NCBI GenBank assembly: GCA_965199815.1
Contig: CBDATE010000021.1
Coordinates: 124,001 to 188,000 of the forward strand
Source: Azotimanducus sp965199815
GTDB taxonomy: Bacteria > Pseudomonadota > Gammaproteobacteria > Pseudomonadales > Azotimanducaceae
DNA: 64,000 nt
Direction of reading: 5' to 3'
In this document: positions 53,501 through 63,196 of the stretch, piece after piece
How the letters are laid out: each line of letters begins with the position of its first letter
How positions within the stretch are numbered: position 1 is the stretch's first letter
Notes under the pieces: generated by a model
Database searches by the model: none
What the model was told of the DNA's origin: nothing
What the model saw: only the letters and a program-made list of their open reading frames with translations
Translations under genes and position numbers: made by a program

Positions 53501-54264
53501 ACGGAAAACTCGAGCAGAAGGTGGCAGTCATCACCGGTGGCGGCGGGGCTATCGGCGAAGCCGCGGCGCGCCTGTTCCTGAACGAGGGTGCCAGGGTGTT
53601 GCTGGTTGATCTCGATGCCGATCTTCTCAGCCGGGTGTGCAGCGATATGGATGTGCAGCGCGTGAGTTCGATGGTCGCTGATGTGACCAGCCTTGCGGAT
53701 AACGAGGCGATGATCGCCGAGGCGACAGATCGATACGGTGGCGTGGACATTCTGGTCGCCAACGCCGGCATCGAGGGTGATGTATGCAGCATCGTGGATT
53801 ATGACGAGCGCCAGTTCGATCAGGTCATGGCGGTCAACCTGAAGGGGCCGTTCCTTGCCCTCAAGGCGGCTATTCCGGCCATTCGGAAGCGTGGTGGCGG
53901 GAGTATCATCATCACTTCCAGCATTGCCGGATTGCAGGGGACGGCGAACTTTTCCGCCTATACCGCAAGCAAGCACGCGGTGATTGGTCTGATGCGCTCG
54001 GCTGCGCTGGAATGTGCGGGTATGAACATCCGCGTCAATACGGTTAATCCGTCACCTGTGGAGACGCGCATGATGCGCAGCATCGAGGAGCGCGCCGCAC
54101 CGGGCAACGCAGCCCTCGTGAAGCAGCAGATGACATCCATGATTCCCATGGGGCGCTACGCCGAGTCTGACGAGGTGGCGCGGCTCATGCTGTTCCTGGC
54201 GAGCGACGACAGCCATTTCATCACCGGCTCGGTGTATTGCGTGGACGGCGGGGCTACGGCTTGA
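53497..54264 (+). CDS. Short-chain dehydrogenase/reductase
   Basis: 255 residues. Glycine motif TGGGGAIGEAAARL, NAGIEGD, serine in IIITSSIAGLQG, catalytic YTASK, and FITGSVYCVDGGATA at the end. Intact classical SDR. Its 3' end (54219-54275) is duplicated at 57776-57831. Confidence 0.94.
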   Translation: MNGKLEQKVAVITGGGGAIGEAAARLFLNEGARVLLVDLDADLLSRVCSDMDVQRVSSMVADVTSLADNEAMIAEATDRYGGVDILVANAGIEGDVCSIVDYDERQFDQVMAVNLKGPFLALKAAIPAIRKRGGGSIIITSSIAGLQGTANFSAYTASKHAVIGLMRSAALECAGMNIRVNTVNPSPVETRMMRSIEERAAPGNAALVKQQMTSMIPMGRYAESDEVARLMLFLASDDSHFITGSVYCVDGGATA

Positions 54265-54291
54265 GTGGGGGAGGGAGTGGTCGAGCAGGAT

Positions 54292-55820
54292 TGTACTAGT
54301 CCAAACAGATGTGAGACTACCGGAGCCTGGGTAAGGGTTGATTGATTTCTTTCAGGGAGTGCCCTGGGAACTGGCAGTTGTACGCCGGTCATTCATGGCC
54401 GGAAGTTCGCTTCCGGCCATGACCAGCCTCTGCGCTGCGGGGGGCGGCGTGTCATCCGCAGGATCGAAGCGGAGCGGAGAACCCGCGCAGCGGGTTGACT
54501 CGCCGCCCCCCGCAGCGTTCCCGGCAACAGGAACTCCTTCCTGACTTCACACAGCCCCTCGGCAAGAGTACCCGGCCCAAGTCCATCACTCTGCGTCACC
54601 TGATTCTCGAGCCCTGACCCACACCACACCTCATCTCGACCCGGGAGGACACCTTGAACGATCCTGTCCAATAAGGGGCGATCATCCGCGATTCATCTGC
54701 GCCGGTACCCCCGGATGCCACGCACGCGCAGCATCCGGGCGGCGGTTCGGATACCCTGACTTCTTTTTTACAACCGAAAGGGTACCGAACGATGCAATTT
54801 TACTCCAAGAGACACATCTCCTACCGCGCCATCCAGGTTGACGAAGTCACGCCCCCGGATGCGTTCGACCGACTCCGGAAAATCAAGATGTACCTCCGAT
54901 TGCGCTCCGAAGGCTGCTCCGAGGCCACCGCACTTGATGCTATCGGCTGGTCAAGGGCAACTCTCTACCGCTGGAAGAAACGCTACCAGGATGGCGGAGT
55001 CCGCGCGCTCGCCGCAAAGAGCAGGAAGCCGCGCTCGTCCCGGGGACACGAATGGACACGCGATACCGCCTGGGCAGTCTGGAACATGCGTCGCAAGTTC
55101 CCTTTCATGGGAAAGGCCAGGCTGCACATCATGCTCGCCCGTCAAGGCACCCTCCTGAGCGAGTCCACTATCGGGCGCATCTTGGAGAAAGGCATTGCAC
55201 TCGGCCATATACGCCCCTGCGTCTTCCTCCGCGGTCGTACCAAACCCAAGAAGCGACGCAACTTCGCCCACGGCCACGCCAAACGCCTCCCCTCCGGTAT
55301 GCGCTCCTCTACACCCGGCCAACTCGTCCAGGTCGACCACATGTCCATCTCCCGCGACGGCAAAACACTCAAGGAGTTCCGCGCCGTCTGCCCAAGTACC
55401 AAGATCATGTTCTGCCGCGTCTTCACGTGCGCCACCGCTTACAACGCTTGCCGCTTCCTCAACGCCCTGCTCGATGACTACTCGTGGATCAAATCCCTTC
55501 AGGTCGATGGCGGCTCCGAGTTCATGGCCGAGTTCGAACGAGCCTGCCAACACAACAAACTCCCGCTCTTCGTCCTCCCGCCACGGTGCCCTGAACTCAA
55601 CGGCTGTGTCGAACGCGCCAACGACACTTCTCGTATCGAATTCTGGGGCGGATTCGGCGGCGAACTCACCGTCGCCGAAGTCGCCCCTGCGCTCGCCAAG
55701 TACCAATACTTCTACAACAACATCCGACCTCATATGGCCCTCGACTGGAAAACCCCCGTCGAGTATCTTTCCTCCTTTCCCTCGCTCGCCTCTCAGTCTC
55801 AGATCTAGTGAACGAGCACA
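54292..55820 (+). mobile_element. IS481-like insertion sequence, copy 2 (intact)
   Basis: 1529 bp, TGTACTAGTCC at the left end and GTGAACGAGCACA at the right end, target duplication AGGAT at 54287-54291 and 55821-55825. Contains the structured non-coding leader (54292-54791) and the transposase gene. Only a few bases differ from copy 1. Confidence 0.95.
54792..55808 (+). CDS. IS481/IS3-like DDE transposase (copy 2)
   Basis: 338 residues, same protein as 3407-4423: helix-turn-helix near the N-terminus, QVDHMSI, LQVDGGSEFM and CVERANDTSR in the integrase core. In this uninterrupted element all parts for transposition are present. Confidence 0.93.
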   Translation: MQFYSKRHISYRAIQVDEVTPPDAFDRLRKIKMYLRLRSEGCSEATALDAIGWSRATLYRWKKRYQDGGVRALAAKSRKPRSSRGHEWTRDTAWAVWNMRRKFPFMGKARLHIMLARQGTLLSESTIGRILEKGIALGHIRPCVFLRGRTKPKKRRNFAHGHAKRLPSGMRSSTPGQLVQVDHMSISRDGKTLKEFRAVCPSTKIMFCRVFTCATAYNACRFLNALLDDYSWIKSLQVDGGSEFMAEFERACQHNKLPLFVLPPRCPELNGCVERANDTSRIEFWGGFGGELTVAEVAPALAKYQYFYNNIRPHMALDWKTPVEYLSSFPSLASQSQI

Positions 55821-55894
55821 AGGATTGGCGGTGAGGGCGAAGCATTCGATAAGATGCAGGCAAGAACCCTTGGTCTCCCGATACTCCCGCAATC

Positions 55895-57409
55895 ATGCTT
55901 GAGCGACTCGACCTTCACAACTTCAAGAGTTGGCGGTGTGCCGAAATCGATTTCGGGCGCATTACCGGATTTTTCGGACGCAACTCGTCAGGCAAGTCCA
56001 GCCTGATTCAGTTTCTGCTCCTGCTCAAGCAGACGAAGGAGTCAACAGACCGCGCCGCTACGCTGGACTTGAACGGTCCACTGGTTGAGTTGGGTACCGT
56101 CGCGGATGTCGTTCACGCACATGACGAAGAGTGCGCCATCTCCTTCGCTCTGAATTTCAAGCGAGATGCGAATCTCGGGATTAAAGACCCGAGCAGCCCG
56201 GGGTCACAGAAACTTGTCGATTCGAAGCATTTTGGTGTTCGGGCAAAGGTCGGCATTGCTCAGTCGGCGTTTCGCTGTCGGTCTCTGGCGTATGTGGCGG
56301 ACAAAGCCGAGTTTTCGCTATCGCCTCACGACAAGGACCCCGCCAAGTTCGAATTGACTGCGTCAATCCCGCACTCCGACTTTTCGTTTATGCGAACGCG
56401 CGGGCGAGCGTGGCCTCTGCGGCATTCTGCGAAGGCGTACCGCTTCCCTGAGCAGGTCAGGAATTACTACCAGAATGCGGGCTTCCTTGCCGACCTTGAA
56501 GCAGCAGTGGAGCAGGGAAACTCTGAATAACAGAGTTTCCCGTGCGGCACATGGATGTGCCGCCAGATTCAGTGCCGTAAGGCATTGAATCTGCGAGCAA
56601 ATCAGAATCGCACTTCTGATTTGCGAGTCTGATCAAGTCCATGGATGGACTTGATCAGAACATACCAAGAGTTCGATCAGCTGCACTATCTCGGTCCGCT
56701 TCGTGAACACCCCAGGCGAGACTACCTGTGGGCTCGCTCGCGTCCTGTGGATGTGGGTGCAAAAGGCGAGCGGACCGTAGATGCCATCATCGCAGCGCAA
56801 GCAGCGGGCGAGAAGCAGAACCTCAGGTGGAAGGGGACATACAAGCCATTTGCAGAGGTCATCGCGCACTGGCTGCGTGAACTTGGCGTGATTGAGCAGT
56901 TTCGAGTAGTCGAGATAGCTCCCGGGTCCAGCCGCTGGCAAGTGAAGGTGAAAGCGCATGCAAACGCCTCCGAGGTGATGCTGACTGATGTCGGCTTCGG
57001 CGTGTCGCAAGTGCTGCCCGTGATTACCCTGCTGCATTACGTGCCAAAAGGCTCGACGGTGCTGCTCGAGCAGCCGGAAATTCATCTCCATCCGCTGGCG
57101 CAAGCGCAGCTTGCCGATGTCATCGTCAATGTAGCGCTGCATCGCAAGGTGCAGGTTGTTCTGGAGAGCCACTCGGAGCAGCTTCTCCTTCGCCTCCAGC
57201 GCCGGGTAGCGGAAGAGCGCATCAAGGCGGATGAAGTCGCGCTCTACTTCTGCGATACGCAGGGCCGGGCCTCGAAGTTGGAACGCCTCGAGCTCGACCT
57301 GTTTGGCCACATCGGAAACTGGCCGAACAAGTTCATGGGCGATGCCTTCGGAGAAGCGGCGAGCGCGGAATCGGCTCGCCTGAAACGCCCGAACTATGCC
57401 GAAGGGTAA
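55895..57409 (+). pseudogene. DUF3696-type AAA ATPase interrupted by a hairpin element
   Basis: Coding parts 55895-56512 and 56666-57409. Precise removal of the element restores a 453-codon frame (VE joined to QEFDQLHYLGPLREHP). Walker A FFGRNSSGKSSLIQ at about 26-39; the second half has signature-like GFGVSQVLPVITLL, Walker B TVLLEQPEIHLHP and H-loop VVLESHSEQLLLRL; the end NWPNKFMGDAFGE fits DUF3696. Related SMC/OLD-like ATPases act in anti-phage and toxin systems. The overlapping PIN gene supports a two-gene module, now broken. Confidence 0.93.
56515..56665 (+). repeat. Hairpin-mosaic element F (no 71-bp unit)
   Basis: About 151-153 bp; the exact ends are ambiguous by the dinucleotide CA present on both sides. 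It consists of five stem-loops: GGGAAACTCTG/CAGAGTTTCCC, GCGGCACAT/ATGTGCCGC, CAGATTCA/TGAATCTG, GCAAATCAGAA/TTCTGATTTGC and TGATCAAGTCCA/TGGACTTGATCA. Inserted in a coding sequence, it shows that the family moves. Confidence 0.95.
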
Positions 57410-57758
57410 GCGGAAATGGATTATCGATACCAATGTTCCCGTCGTGGCGAACGGGCGAAGTGATTGGGAGCGACCGCTTTCCCGTAAATGTCGTAGTGCG
57501 GCAGTCGAATTCCTGCGCCGCTTTCTTGACGAAGAAGCCTGTGTGGTTGTTGATGCGGCGGGCGAGATTCAGGCTGAATACAGGAGACACCTGAGGCACG
57601 ATGGCCAGCCCGGGGTGGGAGACAGGTTCTATCTGGAGTTTTTGCGCAATCCGAGCCTGTCGCAGAAAATTGATCTCCCCAAGCGAGGGGATGGCGAGTA
57701 TGCCGACCTGCCGCAGCCGGTGATTTGCGAATCTGATCAAGTCCACGGATGGACTTGA
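57396..57758 (+). pseudogene. PIN-like nuclease, C-terminally truncated by hairpin repeat G
   Basis: Starts inside the ATPase gene (14-bp overlap). WIIDTNVPVVANG with Asp11 and Asn13 is the typical PIN beginning; AAVEFLRRFLDEEACVVVDA and IQAEYRRHL supply a further acidic residue. From about 57721 the frame reads repeat sequence (VICESDQVHGWT), so the native C-terminus is lost. Coupled to the ATPase, it was probably the RNase-type effector of the module (inference). Confidence 0.75.
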
Positions 57759-57769
57759 TTAGAACATGC
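57721..57769. repeat. Hairpin repeat G (right-end half)
   Basis: TGATTTGCGAATC, the right-end hairpin (one arm altered to TGGACTTGATTA) and AGAACATGCCAAAG. Ends the PIN gene. Immediately followed by a duplicate of the SDR 3' end. Confidence 0.88.
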
Positions 57770-57775
57770 CAAAGG

Positions 57776-57831
57776 CATCACCGGCTCGGTGTATGTGTGG
57801 ACGGCGGGGCTACGGCTTGAGTGGGGGAGGG
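57776..57831 (+). repeat. Duplicate of the SDR 3' end (compare 54219-54275)
   Basis: CATCACCGGCTCGGTGTAT, then GGACGGCGGGGCTACGGCTT and GAGTGGGGGAGGG, nearly as at 54219-54275 including the sequence after the stop. A 2-3-base difference lies in the middle. The 88 bp that follow, up to the HNH stop (57832-57919), show nothing recognisable. Confidence 0.85.
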
Positions 57832-57919
57832 TGTGGTGCCGCGCGCGTGGGGCGACAGGGTGGTGGAGCAGGCGCGCCTTGCCGGGGCTGGTGTTTGTCA
57901 GAGTCTTGTTGCTGCCCGG

Positions 57920-58867
57920 TCACAGTGGGTCTGGTTGCATTCGCGACTTGAAGACCTGTTTCCTATGCCACGCAATAAACTCCGGCGCGGGCCGCTCCTG
58001 ATCTTCTCGGGGGATGACACTGAGCCGCTTTTCATGAAACTGGCCCAGCGCATCAGTGAACCCCGGATCCGTGTCGGATAGATCTTCCGCCACTATGATC
58101 TTGAGTTCTTGCGGTAGCAAGGTGAAGGCACCTCTGTCGAAGAGATTGTGGTGCAACGCGCACAGGGAAAGCCCATTGCGCGCTTCCGAGGGGCCTGAAG
58201 CCTGGTGCCATTTGATATGCGCCGCTTCGAGCGCGAGTGATCTGCCGTCAAGTTTCACGGCGAATTCGCACACCGCACATCGACTTTCGTAGGCATCCAG
58301 CACGACGCGGCGAAATCCCTCTTCACGCTTCAATCGCCGGGAAATGACATATTCGGGGTGGATTTCCCTCACAGCTGAAGCAGGGACCTCCGGCAATGCC
58401 GCCATGATGCCGGTGGCGCGCAGAATTTCCTCATGCAAGGTTGTGGGGAAGTGCGAGTGCAGCAACATGCTCGCTACACTCATGGCGGTTTCGGGACTGT
58501 GGATGAACGCGTGGTAAATCGGTTCAGGGAATCCGCCGCGAATCTCGTGGCGGATCAAACTATGAATAGTTGCGCCTCCGCTGTTGGTCGTATCAACCAG
58601 TCCCGGTCGATCAATCTCCCAGACATCGTCATTGCGCAATCGCCAGAAGGGATCTTCCGGGTGCGCCGTTTCTCGGAACGGTCCAAATTCCTTGAGCAGC
58701 AGTTTCAGCTCATCCCGCAGGAAAGCGAAGGTGGCGAGTCTTTCACATCCTCGCAGGCAGCGACCGATTGCCAGTAACACCAGCAGCGGCTTGTGCGGTG
58801 CGCGGCTGCCACCGACGCTCCAGATTCTGAGACGCTGGAAGAGATTCAGGATCGAAGCGGAATTCAT
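57920..58867 (-). CDS. HNH endonuclease, phosphorothioate-dependent type (SBD-HNH-like)
   Basis: 315 residues from ATG 58867, overlapping the methyltransferase stop by 4 bp (ATGA). The N-terminal half (LLAIGRCLRGCERLATFAFL, DDVWEIDRPGLVDTTN) resembles the sulfur-binding domain of McrA-like enzymes. The C-terminal HNH has SRCAVCEFAV, LEAAHIKWHQAS and NGLSLCALHHNLFDRG, with Cys pairs for zinc. Predicted to cleave modified (phosphorothioated) foreign DNA. The specificity is inferred from resemblance. Confidence 0.85.
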   Translation of the reverse strand: MNSASILNLFQRLRIWSVGGSRAPHKPLLVLLAIGRCLRGCERLATFAFLRDELKLLLKEFGPFRETAHPEDPFWRLRNDDVWEIDRPGLVDTTNSGGATIHSLIRHEIRGGFPEPIYHAFIHSPETAMSVASMLLHSHFPTTLHEEILRATGIMAALPEVPASAVREIHPEYVISRRLKREEGFRRVVLDAYESRCAVCEFAVKLDGRSLALEAAHIKWHQASGPSEARNGLSLCALHHNLFDRGAFTLLPQELKIIVAEDLSDTDPGFTDALGQFHEKRLSVIPREDQERPAPEFIAWHRKQVFKSRMQPDPL

Positions 58868-59541
58868 GGCCCTGTCCGCTCGAACACCAGCCATTCCCAA
58901 TCGATGTGGGCGCGGGAGCTATCGGGGCACAGGTATCGACCCCGCTGGCTGACGGGAAAACTGGCGGCGCACCGGATCAGTTCATTGGCATTCGTCGGGT
59001 GGAAGCCCCGGGCGCGGTTTTCGTCCTCATCGCGTCCGGTCCGCAGGCTGATCACAAGCAGTCCCGAAGGCTTGAGCAGACCGACAAGGGTATGGAAAGC
59101 GTGTTCTCGGCTCGATTCGGGAAGATGCATCCAAACTGCACACAGCAGGAGCAGATCGAAGCGTTGACTCAGGGTGCGCAGTTTCTGAAGGTCCGGTAGC
59201 CGGTCGTCGATCCAGGCGATGCGTGGGTGTGCCTGCGTTTCGGCGAGTTCACGCAAACCGCTCGGCTCGACGGCGTGTACCTGCCAGCCTTGGTCGGCCA
59301 GCCAGTGGGCATCGCGACCAGCGCCTGCGCCGATGTCGCAAGCTGCCCCGGGCGTACGCCCATTCAGATGTGTCGTCGCCCAGACACCATGTACCACTTC
59401 CGGGTCGCAACCGCGATACTGCTCGAACAGCGCATACCGGTTCAGGTCGTAATATGTGGTGCTGTTCAAGGCGTTCAAGAAGGTGTTCCGTGGAACGCGA
59501 TTGTCGCGTCGCACTCTACGCCATGCGAATGCGGTGAGCAT
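58864..59541 (-). CDS. Class I SAM-dependent methyltransferase
   Basis: About 225 residues from ATG 59541; a GTG at 59562 or a later start is possible as no clear ribosome-binding site is seen. SAM motif ACDIGAGAGRDAHWLADQGW, acidic motif VHAVEPSG, and LLLLCAVWMHLPESSREHAF. Tellurite-resistance/UbiE-like small-molecule type rather than a clear DNA methylase (no NPPY or DPPY). Coupled to the HNH gene. Role in the pair is uncertain. Confidence 0.85.
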   Translation of the reverse strand: MLTAFAWRRVRRDNRVPRNTFLNALNSTTYYDLNRYALFEQYRGCDPEVVHGVWATTHLNGRTPGAACDIGAGAGRDAHWLADQGWQVHAVEPSGLRELAETQAHPRIAWIDDRLPDLQKLRTLSQRFDLLLLCAVWMHLPESSREHAFHTLVGLLKPSGLLVISLRTGRDEDENRARGFHPTNANELIRCAASFPVSQRGRYLCPDSSRAHIDWEWLVFERTGP

Positions 59542-59638
59542 AACAGAAGCGGGATGGTGCACAATCGAAACCGCAATCGGAGCATGAATACACTATGTTT
59601 CGCAAGAATTGATGCAGTCGAAAAAAATTCCGACACCC

Positions 59639-59713
59639 TTGCACACAGACCGATTCATCAGCGTATAATCGCACCCCTTGAGTCGGCAATATGTGTCGGC
59701 GCTGTTTAAGAAT
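59639..59713 (+). promoter_or_regulatory. rRNA promoter and boxA-like element
   Basis: TTGCAC at 59639-59644 and a perfect TATAAT at 59664-59669 (19-bp spacing, wide), followed by GCTGTTTAAGAATC at 59701, which resembles the boxA antitermination sequence. About 200 bp ahead of the mature 16S 5' end, as is usual. Confidence 0.7.
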
Positions 59714-59748
59714 CAAGCAAGCCATTCGTGTGGGCGCCTGAGGGTTCG
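59711..59748 (+). other. 16S leader arm of the processing stem
   Basis: Complementary over most of its length to the trailer at 61574-61612 (CAAGCCATTCGTGTG against CACACGAATGGCTTG, and GAGGGTTCG against CGAACCCTC). This is the expected RNase III stalk that loops out the 16S rRNA. Confidence 0.85.
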
Positions 59749-59874
59749 GGATTCTGGCCATGTGCAAGTCTCTTGCAAGGAAGCCGAATTGGAACCCGAG
59801 GCGACGCCTGTCAAATAGAAACGCTATGGAGTTCGAGCGTCGGTATTTCGGCGTGAGGCTCCGCAACAGAGTTT

Positions 59875-61425
<1,551 letters not shown>

Positions 61426-61755
61426 CACACTTTCTTTCCGTAGGTCGAGGTTTATACCTGACCACTCGGAGAGACATGTCGGCAAACCTGTTTTCAAACC
61501 CCCTGTTCACTCAGGTGCGCGAAATCGCAGGTAATGCAGGCAACAAACCGACGGCGAACCCCCGGGTTCCATTCGAACCCTCTCGCGTTCACACGAATGG
61601 CTTGCCTTGATTCTCATACACATCCTGCTACGCTTCAGAGCCGGATGTAACCCTCTCAATACCCTGAGGAGCCAGTTTTTCTCTTCGCGACAGATGTCTC
61701 GCGTCTGTTTGTGTGTCAGACTGCACCCTTGGAAAAAACTCGGGAGAACCAGCCG
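61426..61755 (+). other. 16S trailer and gap before the NTF2-like gene
   Basis: 330 bp without tRNA or 23S sequence. 61574-61612 is the trailer arm of the processing stem. A small stem (AGGT/ACCT, GGTC/GACC) lies at 61443-61463. No strong terminator was seen, so transcripts might continue into the downstream genes. Confidence 0.8.
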
Positions 61756-62175
61756 ATGCCCCAAACCGTGCCAGACATGTTCGCAGTGCAACAGGTGCTG
61801 CTGCGCTATGCAGCGAGCATTGATGATCGCCAGATGGAGATGTATCGAAGCTGCTTTTGTGATGATGTGGAACTGCGTGGCTTTGGCAAGGAGACAGTGC
61901 ATGGTGCCGATGCCTGGCTGGAGTACGTGCAAACCGAGCTCGAAGCCTATAGCGAGACACAGCATATGCTCGGCCCGCCACTCGTGAGCATCAGGGGTGA
62001 TGAGGCCAGTTGCCGCACCGATGTGCAGGCGCTGCACTGCTTGCGCGAACCCGCGGGCGAAGTGTTCACTCTGTGGGCGATCTATTTCACCAAGTTGGTG
62101 CGCGTTCGCGGCCAGTGGAAGATCAAACGGCATGATCTGGTGCCGTGCACTGCCAGACGCGAACGATTTTCCTGA
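61756..62175 (+). CDS. NTF2/SnoaL-like protein
   Basis: 139 residues from ATG 61756 with CGGGAG at good spacing; an earlier in-frame start at 61711 is less likely. VQQVLLRYAASIDDRQMEMY and CFCDDVELRGFGKETVHGAD are typical of SnoaL-like folds, and VRGQWKIKRHDLVPC ends it. Reaction unknown. 43 bp ahead of a second gene of the same fold, probably one operon. Confidence 0.86.
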   Translation: MPQTVPDMFAVQQVLLRYAASIDDRQMEMYRSCFCDDVELRGFGKETVHGADAWLEYVQTELEAYSETQHMLGPPLVSIRGDEASCRTDVQALHCLREPAGEVFTLWAIYFTKLVRVRGQWKIKRHDLVPCTARRERFS

Positions 62176-62218
62176 ATTCTTCCTGAACTGGTCCTGATCA
62201 GGACGAGGACGAAACCCC

Positions 62219-62758
62219 GTGAGCGATGCGGTTATCGACACAGGTCGAGTTCAGAGTGACCGGGTTGCCGACCAGCTCGCTATCCACCAAGTGCTGGCCA
62301 TGCACAGCCGCGGGGTGGACCGCGCTGACGAAGCCATTCTGAAGAGCGCCTACTGGCCCGATGCCGAGGTCGCCTATGGCGGATTCAACGGTTCGGCACA
62401 TGTCTTCTGTACAGCGCTTCCAACCGCAGTCAGGCGCTTCGCGCACACCCAGCATTGCCTCTCGAATACCTGCATCGCCTTTGTCACGGATACGCAGGCG
62501 CGCGTTGAAACCTGCGTTACGGCCTATCATTATCTGGCCGTGCAGGACGCGCCGGATACGGAAATGACCTTCCTCGGCCGCTATCTGGATCATATGGAAA
62601 AACGCGCAGACACATGGAAGATCCTGCACCGCAGGGTGGTCATGGACTGGAATCAGAACGCCCCGGGAAGCGCCCGCTGGGAAGGGCCGCCCTTTGACGG
62701 GATGGCCAGAGGGGGGCACACACCGGATGACCCCCTGTACGAATTTCTTGCTCTTTGA
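62219..62758 (+). CDS. NTF2/SnoaL-like protein
   Basis: 179 residues from GTG 62219. QLAIHQVLAMHSRGVDRADE, SAYWPDAEVAYGGFNGSAH and YLDHMEKRADTWKILHRRVV give the same fold as the preceding protein and as many aromatic-ring or steroid-pathway dehydratases. The last 30 residues (GPPFDGMARGGHTPDDPLYE) recall SnoaL_4 proteins in degradation clusters. Function not assigned. Confidence 0.86.
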   Translation: MSDAVIDTGRVQSDRVADQLAIHQVLAMHSRGVDRADEAILKSAYWPDAEVAYGGFNGSAHVFCTALPTAVRRFAHTQHCLSNTCIAFVTDTQARVETCVTAYHYLAVQDAPDTEMTFLGRYLDHMEKRADTWKILHRRVVMDWNQNAPGSARWEGPPFDGMARGGHTPDDPLYEFLAL

Positions 62759-62782
62759 GACGCTCCCGACCGCAAGCGAACT

Positions 62783-63145
62783 TCAGCGCCGGGGCTGTTC
62801 GCCCCTCCCGTATTCATCGACCTGAAACAGCTGGGTGCGCTCGCTGACCAGAAATTTCGCCTCGTCCTCGCGAAGTTTGGCAAGCACCTCAGGTTCACTG
62901 ACTTTTTGCCAGAAAGCATCCAGAGCTTCCTGATCATCGAACCAGAGTTCGGTAACCGCATCGAAATCGATCGCAAGTGGCTGTGAACCGCTCTGGGCAT
63001 CCGGCCTCACGTAGCTGCGCCTGTATTCGGAGATCATTGGCAGGAGTTCCCTGACCAGAGGCACATGACCCGATTCGTACTGTTGAATGAACGCATCTCG
63101 GGACAGGCCGGGCTTGGCATATATGAGTGCAACGAGTTTGCGCAT
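62783..63145 (-). CDS. EthD-domain protein
   Basis: 120 residues, ferredoxin-like dimeric alpha-beta barrel. KLVALIYAKPGLSRDAFIQQ, YESGHVPLVRELLP and DAVTELWFDDQEALDAFWQK are the family marks. EthD proteins accompany P450 ether or steroid degradation systems; role unknown. GGAGGCC precedes the ATG. Confidence 0.88.
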   Translation of the reverse strand: MRKLVALIYAKPGLSRDAFIQQYESGHVPLVRELLPMISEYRRSYVRPDAQSGSQPLAIDFDAVTELWFDDQEALDAFWQKVSEPEVLAKLREDEAKFLVSERTQLFQVDEYGRGEQPRR

Positions 63146-63196
63146 GGTAACGGCCTCCGCGGAGTGGTGATGAACGACAGACAGCAGACAGGCACT

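Noticed and set aside
61426..61755. Spacer tRNA or start of a 23S gene after 16S
   Set aside because: No cloverleaf or 23S 5' sequence can be formed; only the processing-stem arm is recognisable.
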